Below are positions 1 to 11,491 of a stretch of DNA of 64,000 nt, in pieces. This DNA is from Mariannaea sp. PMI_226 (taxonomy: Eukaryota; Ascomycota; Sordariomycetes; Hypocreales; Nectriaceae), in contig JANFOG010000007.1 in assembly GCA_024336345.1 (NCBI GenBank), forward strand, positions 1,178,001 through 1,242,000, given 5' to 3'. Each line of letters begins with the position of its first letter. Within the stretch, counting starts at the first letter, position 1. The notes under the pieces are model-generated. The model was not told the origin of the DNA. It did not search any database and saw only the letters and a program-made list of their open reading frames with translations. The translations under genes and the position numbers were made by a program.

Positions 1-1207
1 CTAAATTAACATTAGCCAATCATATCATATTTTGGTATCGGCTATGTGGTCATGGGCATCCTGGGCTCGTCGGGGTATCCAAACTAACCAATCTAAATGC
101 GTTCGGCCGGATGTCCTCCACCATGAGCTGTGTGGGCGGCGGATTCTGCCCATTTTCTCGAAGCACTCTTTGATAAATGTCCAAGAAATTCTGGTTGATG
201 GGCGGCCATGGGAAATCTGCTGTTTGCGTGGCTATGTGGGTGAGCTAAACGAAAGGATAAATCAATACGTCAGATGCGCTCATAGTGGGAGCCGGGGGAA
301 CGGCTAATTTTGCCATGGCGGGAGTATAATGCACCTCATGAAGAACAACCGCCCCCTTGCTGCGCGGCGGCTCGATCCATCTCTTCCTCAGATGGGCGAT
401 TCGTTATTGGTATGATCTGAAAAAGTCTCCTCCTGCTCGGAACTCAGCAAACACACATAATGTATTAAGGTCTCCTCGCTGTGCTGCTGCGAGAGCACAA
501 CCTCATGACGGAAGCTATGTCATGGGTCAGCAAGCAATCTTCACTTAGCTCTTGCAGATTCAGAAATTGGGGCCATACTCTTCGAATCCGGAAAATTGAG
601 GTTGTATTATCTGTAAATGCAATAACTCTGCATATTTTTTCGGCTGATAAGCTCTATGTAATTTGGAGGTCTTAATGCTAAATAATACCTCGGATGGTGT
701 CTCCGTAACCATTCTCTGCAATAAATACATTCCAATAGGGGCTGCCGTCCGGAACGTTAAGAGCTATCTCGGCTAGCGTTCGCGCATCTTTTAAAGCTTG
801 CTTTACCGGTTCTTGCCAGTCGGTGAGGGACCTACCAGGATTGCCATCCGCCCACTGATTAGGAGCCAAATCCCTTGACTGAAGTTAATAAGAGAAGGCC
901 CATGATGGCCCGAGTGCGATCCATAAGAGTAGAGAGAATAACAACATGGTTATGTTTTGCACGAGCGGCAAGAGTTATAGCTCAATCAGCCTTTATAAGC
1001 CACCTAGTAATCCATGCTATAGGCATTCATGGCTATATTGGCGAAAGTTGATAACTGGAGGGGTATTGATTAGTCGAGCCAGAGCACCGCCCAAGGCAGA
1101 CGTATGCGATAGTGCCTGCAGGACGAATCAACACAATCTTCCTTGGTGAGCCGGAGTCTCTCTAATGCTTTTCCATATTCCCTTCATTTGATTAACGTCT
1201 GTGTTCA
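1..1207. other. No supported gene; decayed sequence
   Basis: Only short open frames are seen. A minus-strand frame at 678-869 (about 63 residues, rich in D, A and Y, ending in GDTIRGII) has protein-like composition, but it has no ATG at its start, no recognised domain and no clear splice partners. A plus-strand GTGAGC donor near 1146 is followed by a possible acceptor (CATAG) near 1208, which could feed the membrane-protein relic downstream. Nothing else is supported. Confidence 0.4.
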
Positions 1208-1792
1208 TAGCACCAAAAAGAAGTCCCCGCTTGTGCGGAATTCATTTTCGGTAATGACATTCGTACTTACTTTTGCGACGCAAGTTCGTATCAAACTTCA
1301 GCCGAAACTACAAAGACCCTAGAGCCTCGACAATTCACTACCACCCTTGTGGTTGACGGTACTCTGCGGCCGACGCCAAGTCCCGGACCCGATGTTGGTG
1401 CGATAGTGGGAGGTATATTCGGTGGCCTGGCTGGTATCGGCCTGGTAGCTTTGCGGTAACCTTGGTTCGACATCGCCGAAGACGCCCGAACCCGATTCTG
1501 ACGGGACACACCAAGTTCAGCCCCAATCGGATACACTAACACGAATGGACTCATGCCCCCCCCTCCCAATCCAGACCTGGCTAGGCGCAGAGAGAGCCAA
1601 TATGAACTCGCCTGTCAAACGTCAAGAGCGTACTATTTTGTCTCATCCAAACGGCACATCTGATATGCCATATAAAACGACATACTCACCAACCCCCTTT
1701 AATGAGGCACCAGATCCTGGCTCTGTACAAATGTACGAGTTGGATGAAGGAAGAACAGATCTCCATCGCGGGTCAATACAGGATATGGATTA
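1208..1792 (+). pseudogene. Relic of a single-pass membrane protein with a glycine-rich TM helix
   Basis: From about 1208 (after a CATAG acceptor-like site) one frame reads a Cys-containing, Ser/Thr-rich stretch, then a Pro-rich linker, then a glycine-rich hydrophobic helix (DVGAIVGGIFGGLAGIGLVAL, 1391-1453). That frame stops at 1457-1459, right where a basic cytoplasmic anchor would be expected. A second frame carries on from about 1455 to 1792 with a Pro/Ser-rich hydrophilic tail ending in a tyrosine/acidic segment (VQMYELDEG). Extracellular Cys and Ser/Thr region, one TM helix and a disordered tail is the plan of fungal Mid2/WSC-like surface proteins. The frame break after the helix and the absence of an upstream signal-peptide exon suggest a decayed gene, but unplaced introns could also explain it. 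The family assignment is inference from architecture only. Confidence 0.4.
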
Positions 1793-3700
1793 GGGTTTTG
1801 TAGTTTTAAATCCGAGGCAGTTGTATTTGCTACATAGTAGGTGATGTATTCATACAGTGCGTGTTAGTCGCACTTCGCGTAAGTTTCCCAAATGCACGGC
1901 GACAACTCTTTCTTTTTCAATACACTATAACTTTCTATAATAAAATCCTATTTATGATAGTTTGGAGCCGTTATATCCGGAATAGAAGAACCACTGGTCA
2001 TCTTATTCATCCGTTTGCGTGAAGGGGTATGCATGCATGGATAATGGCACATCGATTCCATCAATCTCTACGAGGAGTCTCCATGCTCCCCCGCTCCGTT
2101 GTCAAAGCAGCTCGCTCTGACGAGCTGTCGTCGGACCACACTTAACTTTCTAAGGGTGCCAACGCCACAACGATGAATGCACGGCCCGTCACTGTCCGAA
2201 CCGTTCCCGGCCCACTCCTGGACCACGACAGACACTCATCCGGATCATTCGAATTATTCACAAACCCAATGATGAAGAAGTGGGTCGGCCATATCCATAT
2301 CTGACAGCCTAGTGATTCAATAACTAGCCCCCACAGCGTCTTGTTAGGGTTATTCAACCTACAACATTTTTAATTGGTTAATTGTGAACTCATGAGATCT
2401 CCACCATGTCATGCTTAATATGATCCTATACCCTGTCAGCAGCGAAAGGACCTTAAAATGTCCCCGAGAAAGACCGAGGAGTCCAGAGTCGGCAGCCGCG
2501 CCTCGGCTTCGTCGGAGAGGTACCGGTCTAACTGGTACCTCATCACTACAACATGACACCTCAACGGGATCGACGTAGTTCTCTGAGCACTGGGTGGCTT
2601 TTCTACGCCTCCATCCTAATTACTGAGAGGTATTATGACATCTGCATGTCATCGTAGGACGCGCCCCATATTCTGGTAGCGTGTCCATCTCACGTACGCC
2701 TAGAATTTAGTCAGGTTGGTGTCTACTTACAGTCGCGGTTCTATACCCAGCTGGAAAAGATCTTTTGACGGATCTTTTTGGCGCATCAGTGCCAGCCCTA
2801 AACGTCTTGCCTAGGCCTCCCGGTTTTAGCGGTGTAGCTCCGGCCTTCTTGGCAACCTTTTTTTTGTCTGTCGAGCATAACCGCCATTACCGATGGTGAT
2901 ACTCCAAGATTCAAGCAGGTTCACAATTACGTTATGGAACATAGATCCCCCTATGGAGCTAGCAAGTTCCCATTACTATCTCCACGCGCCCAACCATAGC
3001 ATCCTCATCCCAAGGCTCATTCCACTTGTGCAGAATCTTTCCGAGCATACGTTCTATACCATGCATGAGATGGCTTTTCACCTGCGTTCTCTGGTTGGTT
3101 TTCTCGAGCCACTTGGTAGACATACCACGCCTGTGCAAATAAGCCAGTAAGCCTCGTTGAAGCCAGTAGCGTTGTCAGCTGGCCCGCAGAGCTGATTGGC
3201 AGCAGCTCCAGACGCGTTAACTCTAGATGTAGCAAATCAAAAAGCAATAAGAAGGAGCAGAGCGCAATTGATAGAGAAGAGAAGGTCAAATACTGGCCAT
3301 TCTGTGATATATATAAATAGATCAATTAATCATTATCTGGTTTGTAAATTTTTTGAAATAATCAAAGTTAGAGAGTTGATTTCTCTCGATGAGAAAGAAT
3401 TGTTCACATGTTTTTGGAACTTTGGATACTGACTGCCAGACCTGACTAGTTACGTCACAATGCTAGCAATATGTACCGCAAAGGAGATAGGCATGTAAGA
3501 TGGTCCGGGCCAATGTCCATCTCAATAGAGATGCCTCATGGTCTGATTCTTTTTTTGCCAAGACGAAATTCGGTCTGGGGCTGAGACAATCGAAACTAGC
3601 GCTTATTACAACTAACTGGGAGTGCAGAGTTTCTTGATTGTGTAAAGCCAGTTGAACTTTGGGTTAAGGTCTCAAAATTAGACATCTACGAAGTACGAAG
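1793..3700. other. Gene-free stretch
   Basis: About 1.9 kb with only short, overlapping, unsupported frames. A minus-strand frame at 3017-3325 is Leu-rich and hydrophobic in its first half but has no homologue I can name and no splice context. No RNA gene or element ends are visible. Confidence 0.5.
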
Positions 3701-3707
3701 TATAAAA
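3701..3707 (+). promoter_or_regulatory. TATA-like box of the secreted-protein gene
   Basis: TATAAAA lies 94 bases upstream of the ATG at 3801. A pyrimidine-rich stretch and CACAACAATC-type leader follow, a usual fungal core-promoter layout. Confidence 0.5.
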
Positions 3708-3800
3708 TGTGCTCTTCCTACTACTCAACTCATTCATAACATTACCCTACTTTACTTTCATTTTTTTTCACAACAATCGTCAGCAACCAATCTTTTCACC

Positions 3801-4502
3801 ATGAAGCTCCCCGGATCTCTCCTGAGCATTGCCACTGCCCTATGGCTGTTTCCTACGGCGTCATACGCTGCCGACTGCACGAAGGCCAATGACGTATTTC
3901 CCTGGGGTCAAGACGCGGTCGAAATGATGTGGCAATTACGAGCAATAGGTTGTGGGCAGCATTGGTGGGAAAATTGGTCCCTCACAGGGCATATTTGCTC
4001 AAATAATTATGCACCCTGCTGGGAAGGCTCATGGTACTTCCACAATCATCCAAGCCAGCAGTCATGCTGGGTAAGTTTCTCAATCCCTTTCTAATACAAA
4101 ACTTGCCACTTTTCCTCGATCCGAAATTCTTTGTTAACGAGTGGCTAATTGGGATAGAATGTTCTTGAGCAAATCATTAACCAGTGCATGTATGCCAAAT
4201 GGCTCCCCAACGGTGGGACAGAAACGAGAAACGGTGGGACTTGGTCTTGGGGTGCTGAATACTCTCAGGGCTGGTTCTGGAACGTACCCTCAGGAAAGCG
4301 TGATTTACACTCTGATGAACAAAATTATAACGTCACGCTGCTGCACACAGGGGAAGTCGTTACTCCTGAACGCGTTGTCCATTTGGACTTTGATGCCAAT
4401 GGAACTGTTACGCGTGTCGCAGGTCACTTTGTACACCAGAAGGATGGAACCTTTAAAAAGGAGAAATCCTTTAAATTGCCTGAGGCAGGAGATCTGGCAT
4501 GA
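3801..4502 (+). CDS. Small secreted protein, function unknown
   Basis: Two exons, 3801-4070 and 4158-4502. The 87-nt intron has a GTAAGT donor and a GATAG acceptor, and the junction keeps the frame, giving 204 residues. Residues 1-23 are a classic signal peptide (basic MKLP, hydrophobic core, SYA|AD cleavage). The mature protein is rich in Trp and Gly with several Cys in the N-terminal part (first Cys at 26). After the intron comes a GGTWSWG/GWFWN aromatic segment, then a region like a beta-sheet and a Lys-rich end. There is no TM helix and no GPI signal. I do not recognise the family. Size, secretion signal and composition fit an extracellular or effector-like protein, but no activity is implied. 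A TATA box lies 94 nt upstream. Confidence 0.75.
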
Positions 4503-5166
4503 GTGTTTAAGCCTTCCATAACTACTTTTGTCACTCGATCGCATGATGTACTCAAATTTCTCCTAACACTCCTGAGAGAAGACTCATTTGCAATCACTAG
4601 TCAAAAGTAAATGGTTTGGGTGGGAAAATTCCAACTAGCCAGATAAAACCACACAATCAACACAGAAAATAGCAATTCTATCCCTCATAATGTGTCTTGG
4701 AGCTCGAGCTCTCCGGTTTCCGTAAAACTACTATTTTGAATTTTGCGGTCATGGCACTTGTCACAGCCGAAATCATGATCCGTTAGTTGTTTGCACAAGC
4801 CACAGTTGTGGCTTAGATGCCAAACAAGATAAGTGTAAATAACCCAGCTGCTTATAAATTACACTCCCCACTATTTTACTAATTATTCATCAGAGCAGGT
4901 TGCGGGGCACTGCTTTTAATGCAGAGATTGAATTTTTCAACAAGGGGTCATAATTACAACCTTGCACCATCGTGTAGATTATTGGGATTGTATTGCGTCA
5001 TCTCTCTGAGTTCGCTTATCTTCCACTAGGACGATAAAAATCGATAACCATCAATCTACGCCAGACTACGGATATCGGAAGCCCAAGTGGGCCGACAGTA
5101 ATAAGGGTCAAGCGGGTAATTTCACCTCGCTGAGGACTTACAGAACATTTTCAAACTTGAGAATGC
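4503..5166. other. Gene-free intergenic region
   Basis: AT-rich spacer of about 660 bases between the secreted-protein gene and the transcription-factor-like gene. It holds no coding frame with family similarity and no recognisable RNA gene. Confidence 0.55.
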
Positions 5167-7108
5167 ATGAAGGTACTTTCCCCGTCGTCGTCTAGTGGTA
5201 GAATTTTGATGGTAATTATCGGTTTAGTCCAGAATGCCGCTGGGAGACTTAGGGCTGTATTACCCAATAGGAATAATAATGAACGGCCGCTTGAATTTGT
5301 TACTTTCAGCATCCCACCGCAAAACGCAGATCCGATCGTGCATGCGAATTCATTGAAGGTGATTCGCTCACACGCGATGAAGGACCACGTCTGGACACAA
5401 AATCACCCTTCAATTACCAGAACTGGATTGGTCGAGACCAATCGCACCCTCAGGCAACAATCAGCCCATATGGGAAGGTATAGATTGAATGAAAAGCCGA
5501 AAACGGTATCAAAGAGGCCACGACGTGGCAACAAAGGCACGAGTAGTTCTGGCGGTTGGACAACACCCCCGCAAGCTCGTTACTCCAAGGTAATACCTTC
5601 GGAGTTGGATTTAGGTTACGTTCTTCAGCGCCAAACACTGAATGGTGCACAAGTTTCGTTAAGCGCATGGTTTAACCCTTTTGATGCAACTTTGCTCAAC
5701 CTGGGATCTAAGAGCCAAAGACTCATATTCTACTGTAAGTTTGAACATCATATATGTTTCCAAGTTATCTTAAGCTAGGGATATGATGCTAGAATGTCTC
5801 CTTGGAAAATATGCATTAACATGCGCACAAAGACCACCAAGCCTACTCTATGAACATCGTGGCACTTAACTTTCAGGAACATTGCCTTTCCAACGCCATA
5901 ACCGATTCGGCGTTATTACATGCCATTTTGTACATCGTAGCCACTGATTATGACCTAAAACGAGGAGAGTCAGACTCTGCTTTATCCATTCATCATGGTG
6001 GCGAAGCGGTTCGAGCGATCAACATGCAACTGAATAACGGTCTTTTGGCTGATACGACAGTCGCAGCTGTTGCAATACTAGCAACCAGAGAGGTATGTCC
6101 AATTACAGGTACAGTTTTGATTGCATGGTTTAACAAAAGCACGTATCTACAGAATCTCAGCGGCAGGTTTCAATTAGCGAATATCCATATGAATGGATTG
6201 CAGCACATGGTTGCGAAAAAGGGAGGGATAGAAAACATACAAGACATACATCAGCGAGTAACCACTTGGTAAGGTGTAGCAAGCGGCTTATTTTCTGTTG
6301 TTTATACTAATGTGGAACTCCCAGGGCGGACTTCTGCGACTCGAATGTGCGGAATTGTCGACCACGTTTCTGCCAGCCACACATATCACCGCCAATACCC
6401 TTAGATAGTGCCCTGATAAACTTTAGGGGTGTAATGCTTAACGCAGAGGATATCCTGGGAGCTGCATCACCTATTGTCCCTGTGATCCTAGCCCTTCGGC
6501 ATATATCCCTGTCTATGGATTCAAGTCATTCCGGAAAACTGGATAGGAATCTAATCAGCTTCTTGATTTATGAAGCTGAATATGGTCTCAATCTATTGAA
6601 TGGACTGATGCGTGGGGGTGATATTGGTAACTATAGCTATGGCCAGCCGTCTGAAGTCGTACCGTTGAAGATTGCGGTACATATTTATCTCTATCTTATG
6701 ATTAGGGAGATTCCGGCCGGTTCACCAGTATTTAGAGAACTGACTAGAAGATTTCGCGCTTCGTTGGAGGCGCAGACGGAACAATGGTGGATTTCAAGCA
6801 GAGAACGACAGTGCTGGGTCCTTTGGATGCTATATATTGCTTTTGCGGCAGCAACAGAGGAGCCTAATAAGCAGTGGTTCTTGACCAAAGGACTCTTATT
6901 GTGCGAGATGCTTAATTTGATGGCAAGAGATGAACTGGAGTGCACCTTGAAGAGTGTATTATGGAACGGTAGTCGATGCCACGATGAGCTTAATAAGGAT
7001 TCTGGTTTTGGGCAAGTCGTTAACATGGTAAGACTGCGACCAATTTCGGATAAAAGCTCTGATGCAGTAAATGCGGCTGCGTTTGATACTTGGAACTGCG
7101 CAAATTAG
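5167..7108 (+). CDS. Fungal transcription-factor-domain protein lacking a Zn2Cys6 cluster
   Basis: Proposed exons are 5167-5734, 5833-6092, 6153-6268 and 6325-7108, giving 575 residues in one frame. The introns have GTAAGT, GTATGT and GTAAGG donors; the second is 60 nt and so can be read through. The order fits the 'fungal-specific transcription factor' (DUF3468-like) family. There is a short N-terminal RSHAMKDHVW-type motif, a basic patch (SKRPRRGNKG), a region containing DSALLHAILYIVATDY, then MNGLQHMVAKKGG, then WADFCDSNVRNCRPRF, and a long helical C-terminal part. Many such proteins have no DNA-binding zinc cluster, and none is visible here. The start is uncertain because codons after 5167 overlap a tRNA-like sequence at 5181-5207. 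The first acceptor could also be 9 nt further on (5842). The role is presumably regulatory, but no target is evident. Confidence 0.65.
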
Positions 7109-7316
7109 TTCATTAGGGAGGACTAGGTGATAATGAATAGATGTAAGGTGCCTAATAAATCTCCAAACCGGGTTTCCCGAAGCAACAAGAACTGTAGAAG
7201 AATTTAGACAAAAGCTATGGACGACTATGCGAGTTCTGGGTAGTAATCCCATATATCCCCATCCCCAATCCTAGCCTCATCGTTTCACCCTAGCAATCTT
7301 CCCAGCCAAGTCAAAT

Positions 7317-8378
7317 CTAGATACCAACAAGATCTTTAGTATCCAACTTATTGGACACTGTAAAAATTTCATCCGCTTGGTCATCAACTGTCTTTGGCTT
7401 TCGGCCCAATAATTTCTCCAGCGTAGGGTCCAAAAAAGCCTTTTCACCTTGAGAAATTGCGGTATGCCAACTGGCCCAGTTGTCAAGGAAGCCTTCTTGC
7501 TCTGGAGGCACGCTCCCATTCTGTATATGCCACTTAATTGCCTCCTGAACAGGTAGTACGCGAACATTGACTTTTCTACCGGTATGCTTCACAAACTTCT
7601 CAATGATAGCCGCCCCTGACAAGAGCTCAGGACCCGTCAAGTTGATTACCTTGTTTACGTACTGTTGCTACTATAAGGTTAGTCGCGAAGATATGAACAC
7701 AAACGCTCGTTACTGAAAGATGCACTCACCCAGTTGGCAATGACATAGCCTGTCGCCTCGCCAAGTTCACTGCGATCGGCCCAATGTTCAAGCCCATCAT
7801 TCGGCATCACAGCCTCCAAAGTGGCCTCAGGGTCCGCATTCAGGTTTAAGAAACCAGTAAAGTTGTTCCAAAGATGTGCGTAAGATGCCATACGAAGGAT
7901 TGTATACGTGAGTCCACTTGCTTTCAAGTAAGACTCGGTCTGGAGGTGAGCTTGAGCAACTTGTGCAACACTAAAAGTTCCATCGGCACCATGGCAGAAT
8001 GAAAGTGAAGTATAGATCACATGGCGGACGCCGACTGTCTTGGCTGCGTCAATGGCATTGCGATGCAAGGTAAAGCGTTCCTCGCCCATGGATGGGAACG
8101 ACACAAGGAACAAGACGTCAGCGCCAGAATAAGATTCCTCCAATGTTGATGGTTCATAAAGGTTGCCTTTGCGAATCTCAATGCCCGTATTCACAATTCT
8201 GGCAGGTATGGCGGATGTGTTGTGAGACGAGAGCCGGAGTTGCGAAACTGGAATGAGGTTTTTATCCAAGATTGTCTGAAGGGCAGAGCCGCCAATGCCA
8301 CCAGTTGAGCCTAGACCTTTGTTAGCTTTGCCCTTGTCACAAGGCAATTCTTAGGCCATTACCTGTGAGGACAAACAT
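7317..8378 (-). CDS. NmrA-like NAD(P)-binding protein (atypical SDR)
   Basis: Three exons on the minus strand, 8378-8363, 8310-7730 and 7661-7317, giving 313 residues. The first exon codes only five whole residues, MFVLT. The 52-nt first intron (GTAATG...GCTAAC...TCTAG) is supported because splicing recreates the Rossmann motif GSTGGIGG at residues 6-13. The second intron is 68 nt (GTGAGT...CAG, phase 0). The family (NmrA, HSCARG, triphenylmethane reductase-like) binds NAD(P) and acts as redox sensor or reductase. The GADVLFLVS, VIYTSLS and SYLKASGLTYTILR segments are typical of it. The length is normal. It is transcribed divergently from the SDR gene at 9104, so the two may share control. 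The substrate is unknown. Confidence 0.85.
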
Positions 8379-9103
8379 ATTGTACTTTCAATGGGTGGAT
8401 GTAAACTTTGCAACAATATGCAACCGAATTGCGTGCAAATTATAAATTTCAATAGAATAGTGTGATAAAAGTCTATACAGGAGATTGAAATTTTTGAATG
8501 CTTGAGCTACATCAAGGTTTTATATCTGCATTTGCAACACATCTTGCGCCACGCTGTGTAAATAAACGAACACAACAAAGACGGGCCGTGATTAAGCGAC
8601 TACGATTACAAATGCAGGCGAAAGGAAAAGAATGCCATATCTCAGTTGAATCACATGGAAACACGCTCTAAGTCCCGTTTGATTGGATGATTCTCAGTTT
8701 CGCAATTCATGGTTCGCAAAAGTTGTCTACGACACTAGTTGCGATCAGAAAGAATTACCAGATCTGGATAGTGGTCTGCATTAGTGCGCCACAGGAACGG
8801 CTGAGGGTCGTTTAAGCCTGGGCTTCGATCAATATTATTTGCTCACCTCAACGGCGGAGTGATGCTTTGCACTTATTGTGAGAAAATAACTCAATCAAAT
8901 CATATCGATCACGTCATGGCATATAATGGATTACTGATATGCTAAAGCTGAGCCTTGCAAGCTATTAGGCATATTAAGAATATATAAAGAGATGAATGCG
9001 ACTTGGTCAGGTCTTCTACTCATCAAAGAAAATTCCAATTCTTCATATTACTTGCAATCGTCTACTCACATACACTCGCATATTCGCCTTATCCGCATTC
9101 CTA
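8379..9103. promoter_or_regulatory. Divergent promoter between the NmrA-like and SDR genes
   Basis: This 725-base non-coding stretch separates two head-to-head genes. A TATA-like box (TATATAAAGA, 8981-8990) lies about 115 bases before the SDR start. No further element can be assigned. Confidence 0.5.
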
Positions 9104-10216
9104 ATGGCATCTGAATCGAAACGGGTCATTGTTGTAACCGGCGCCTCGAGAGGCCTTGGTGTAAGTTGATTCCAAGACTCACTCATGACCTGTCCTTAAT
9201 ACTATGAATTAGCTTCAATGGGTCGAACAACTCAGTCAGAATCCAGAGAATTTCGTCATTGCTCTTGTCCGTAATCCGGATACTGCTGAGAGGCTGAAAC
9301 CCTTTCTTGGACCACAAGTTGTTGCAATCAAAGGAGATGTCAGCGAATTTGATTCGTTTCCAGTACGCCTGGTTCCTTGCATGCCCCTTTCCCGCTCCAT
9401 GACTAAATGGTATTGCAGAGAATTGTTGAAGATATTTCCAAAGTTGGGGGTGGAAAGATCGACTGGCTCATCAAGTAAGTCATACCGCGATCTAATTGTC
9501 CATCGTGGAATGCACAGCTAATTTTCTCGAGCAATGCTGGCGTTATGACGGGTACCGGAGCAGAACCTGTGACAGGCATATCAAAGTCTACAGTTGAGGA
9601 GTGGGAAGAACAGGTTTGCCTTTGGCCTGCCACCTTTGGAGGAATAAATGCTAATTTCAACTGACTACAGTTCAAGATTAATGTTCTGGGACTTGTCTTT
9701 TTCACCATCGCACTTATTCCACTGCTTGAAGAAGGGAGTGAGAAGAAAGTTGTTAACGTCTCTTCTATGTTAGGCGATCTCACTTACACCGAAAAGAACC
9801 CAAACCTCCATTTTTCATCATACTCTACAACAAAGGCCGCAGTCACAATGGCGAACACTAAGTTCCACCTAGAGTAAGTCAAGTATTTGGCATTTTATTC
9901 GTTGTTTGTGAAGAATCGCATTTACTAATATATTGGTATGGTAGATTCAAAGATAAGGGATTTGTCTTTTTGGCTTTGAACCCTGGTTGGGTTAAAACGG
10001 AGCTTGGTCCGGAGGAGGTGCAACAATACGTGAGTGATTATCACCCTTTGAATAATAATTCATCAACAGTGGTTCATCTAAACTAACAATTCTCAGGCAC
10101 CACTCACTCCCTATAAGTCGATAAGTCGCTGTCTTAGCTTCGTGTATCGCAGCAACGGTGATGACAGTGGAAAATTCTGGTCATTGGACGGACTAAAGGA
10201 GGCCGTGACCGACTAA
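9104..10216 (+). CDS. Short-chain dehydrogenase/reductase, sniffer/C-factor type
   Basis: Seven exons: 9104-9160, 9213-9362, 9419-9474, 9532-9613, 9671-9873, 9945-10029 and 10097-10216. All junctions keep frame and give 250 residues. The cofactor motif TGASRGLG lies at residues 12-19, NNAGV at 88-92, catalytic Ser near 146-147 and YSTTK at 166-170 (Tyr166, Lys170). NPGWVKTELG follows. This is a classical SDR close to carbonyl reductase/C-factor proteins, cytosolic, NADP(H)-type by family habit. Six introns in a 250-residue protein is intron-rich compared with its neighbours. It forms a divergent pair with the NmrA-like gene. The substrate is not predictable. Confidence 0.88.
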
Positions 10217-11491
10217 TCACTATCTCAAACGAATACTAAATAGTTGTATATAAATGCTTAATGTCTAGAGTTACTATGATGGATGCTTGTTCCGCGTTTA
10301 TTTAGAGACTCCCCTGCCTACATACATGAACGTCGTCTAGTATGTATCTCCAGCAAACTCGACCGTAATACGTGGCTACTTATCTCACTATAGCGGCATA
10401 ACTATTGCGACCAGTCTCACAAGCTAGAGTAATACGAAGTTATGTGTGTTCTATCGTAATTTGGGTGGAATGTTGATAAGATCAAATAATGCAATATATT
10501 GTTTAATCTCTGCGTTTCTTACCCCTTCTCCTTTCCAACTTCTTCCTCTTTATCTTCTTGGTTCCCTAATTCTTGTTGCTAGTGTAGGAATGAATTTAAT
10601 TACAAAAGAAATATCTCTATATTGGATTATTGGATTTACTGGAATATTTGGTACGATTTTATTCTGCTTGTTGTCACAAGTAAAAGGAGGAGGGCTCCAA
10701 CGACAGTTAGGCTCAGTTGTCAGTTTTCAGCTTGTCAGTTTTCATTATCACACCAAACTGTAAGACTTTGATCAATTTGTCAATAAAAAACCGCGCAGGT
10801 CCATTTGCATCCAATTTCAAATGGTTTTCAAGTGTATCTATTCCCTTTTAAGAAAAGATTTCCAATAAGCTGGCAACTGGGGCTGGCGAAGACAGGGGTT
10901 AGTATCGTGGATCTGTTTACCGACTTGCATTAAGAAACTCATAGGCCCAGGAATAAATCCAGGCACAACTAGTTACCCTTATTGTCGCTGAGATCCTGGT
11001 ATATCCTGGCAGCATCTCAGGTGATGCGAGTCGACGTATGATCCCATCGGCGGAGCCATCGACAGTCTACAGTACCCTAAACTCTCATGTCAAAATTCTG
11101 AGCACCCCCTACTTCAACGAGAGGCGAACCTAACTTGGCCTGCCTCTAATTATTCTATCCACCAACGTGCTACATTAGTACTGAACGTTAAGCTACAAAA
11201 GTTGAGACACGTCGATGTTGGATGCATTGTGACACAACTTGCCAATACTCACCGTCATTTTCAAGTGACTCCTGTTAGTTCATGCGACCTGGCCTTCCAA
11301 TTAGTTGGAATCAAGATACTAACCGACTCAGAAAGGTTTCGGATCGCACAGTGTCAAGGCCCTGGCGGTTGTGGTCACTAAGATCGTCGAATCATATCCA
11401 TTTTTCACATGTTCATGAATTGGCATCAAGTAACCCAGTATTCAATTGATGAAAGAATTGTAGAAAAGAAAACGGGCCAACAAAATGGCTT
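10217..11491. other. Gene-free region
   Basis: About 1.3 kb between the SDR stop and the permease stop. A plus-strand frame at 10446-10763 would give a hydrophobic 105-residue peptide, but the region is AT-rich, shows no family similarity and ends in low-complexity sequence, so I do not call it. Confidence 0.5.

Noticed and set aside
3017..3325. Leu-rich minus-strand frame that could be a transporter fragment
   Set aside because: Low-complexity hydrophobicity only; no transporter motif such as Walker A or an ABC signature.
10446..10763. Hydrophobic 105-residue plus-strand frame
   Set aside because: AT-rich composition explains the hydrophobic residues; no family similarity and no splice context.
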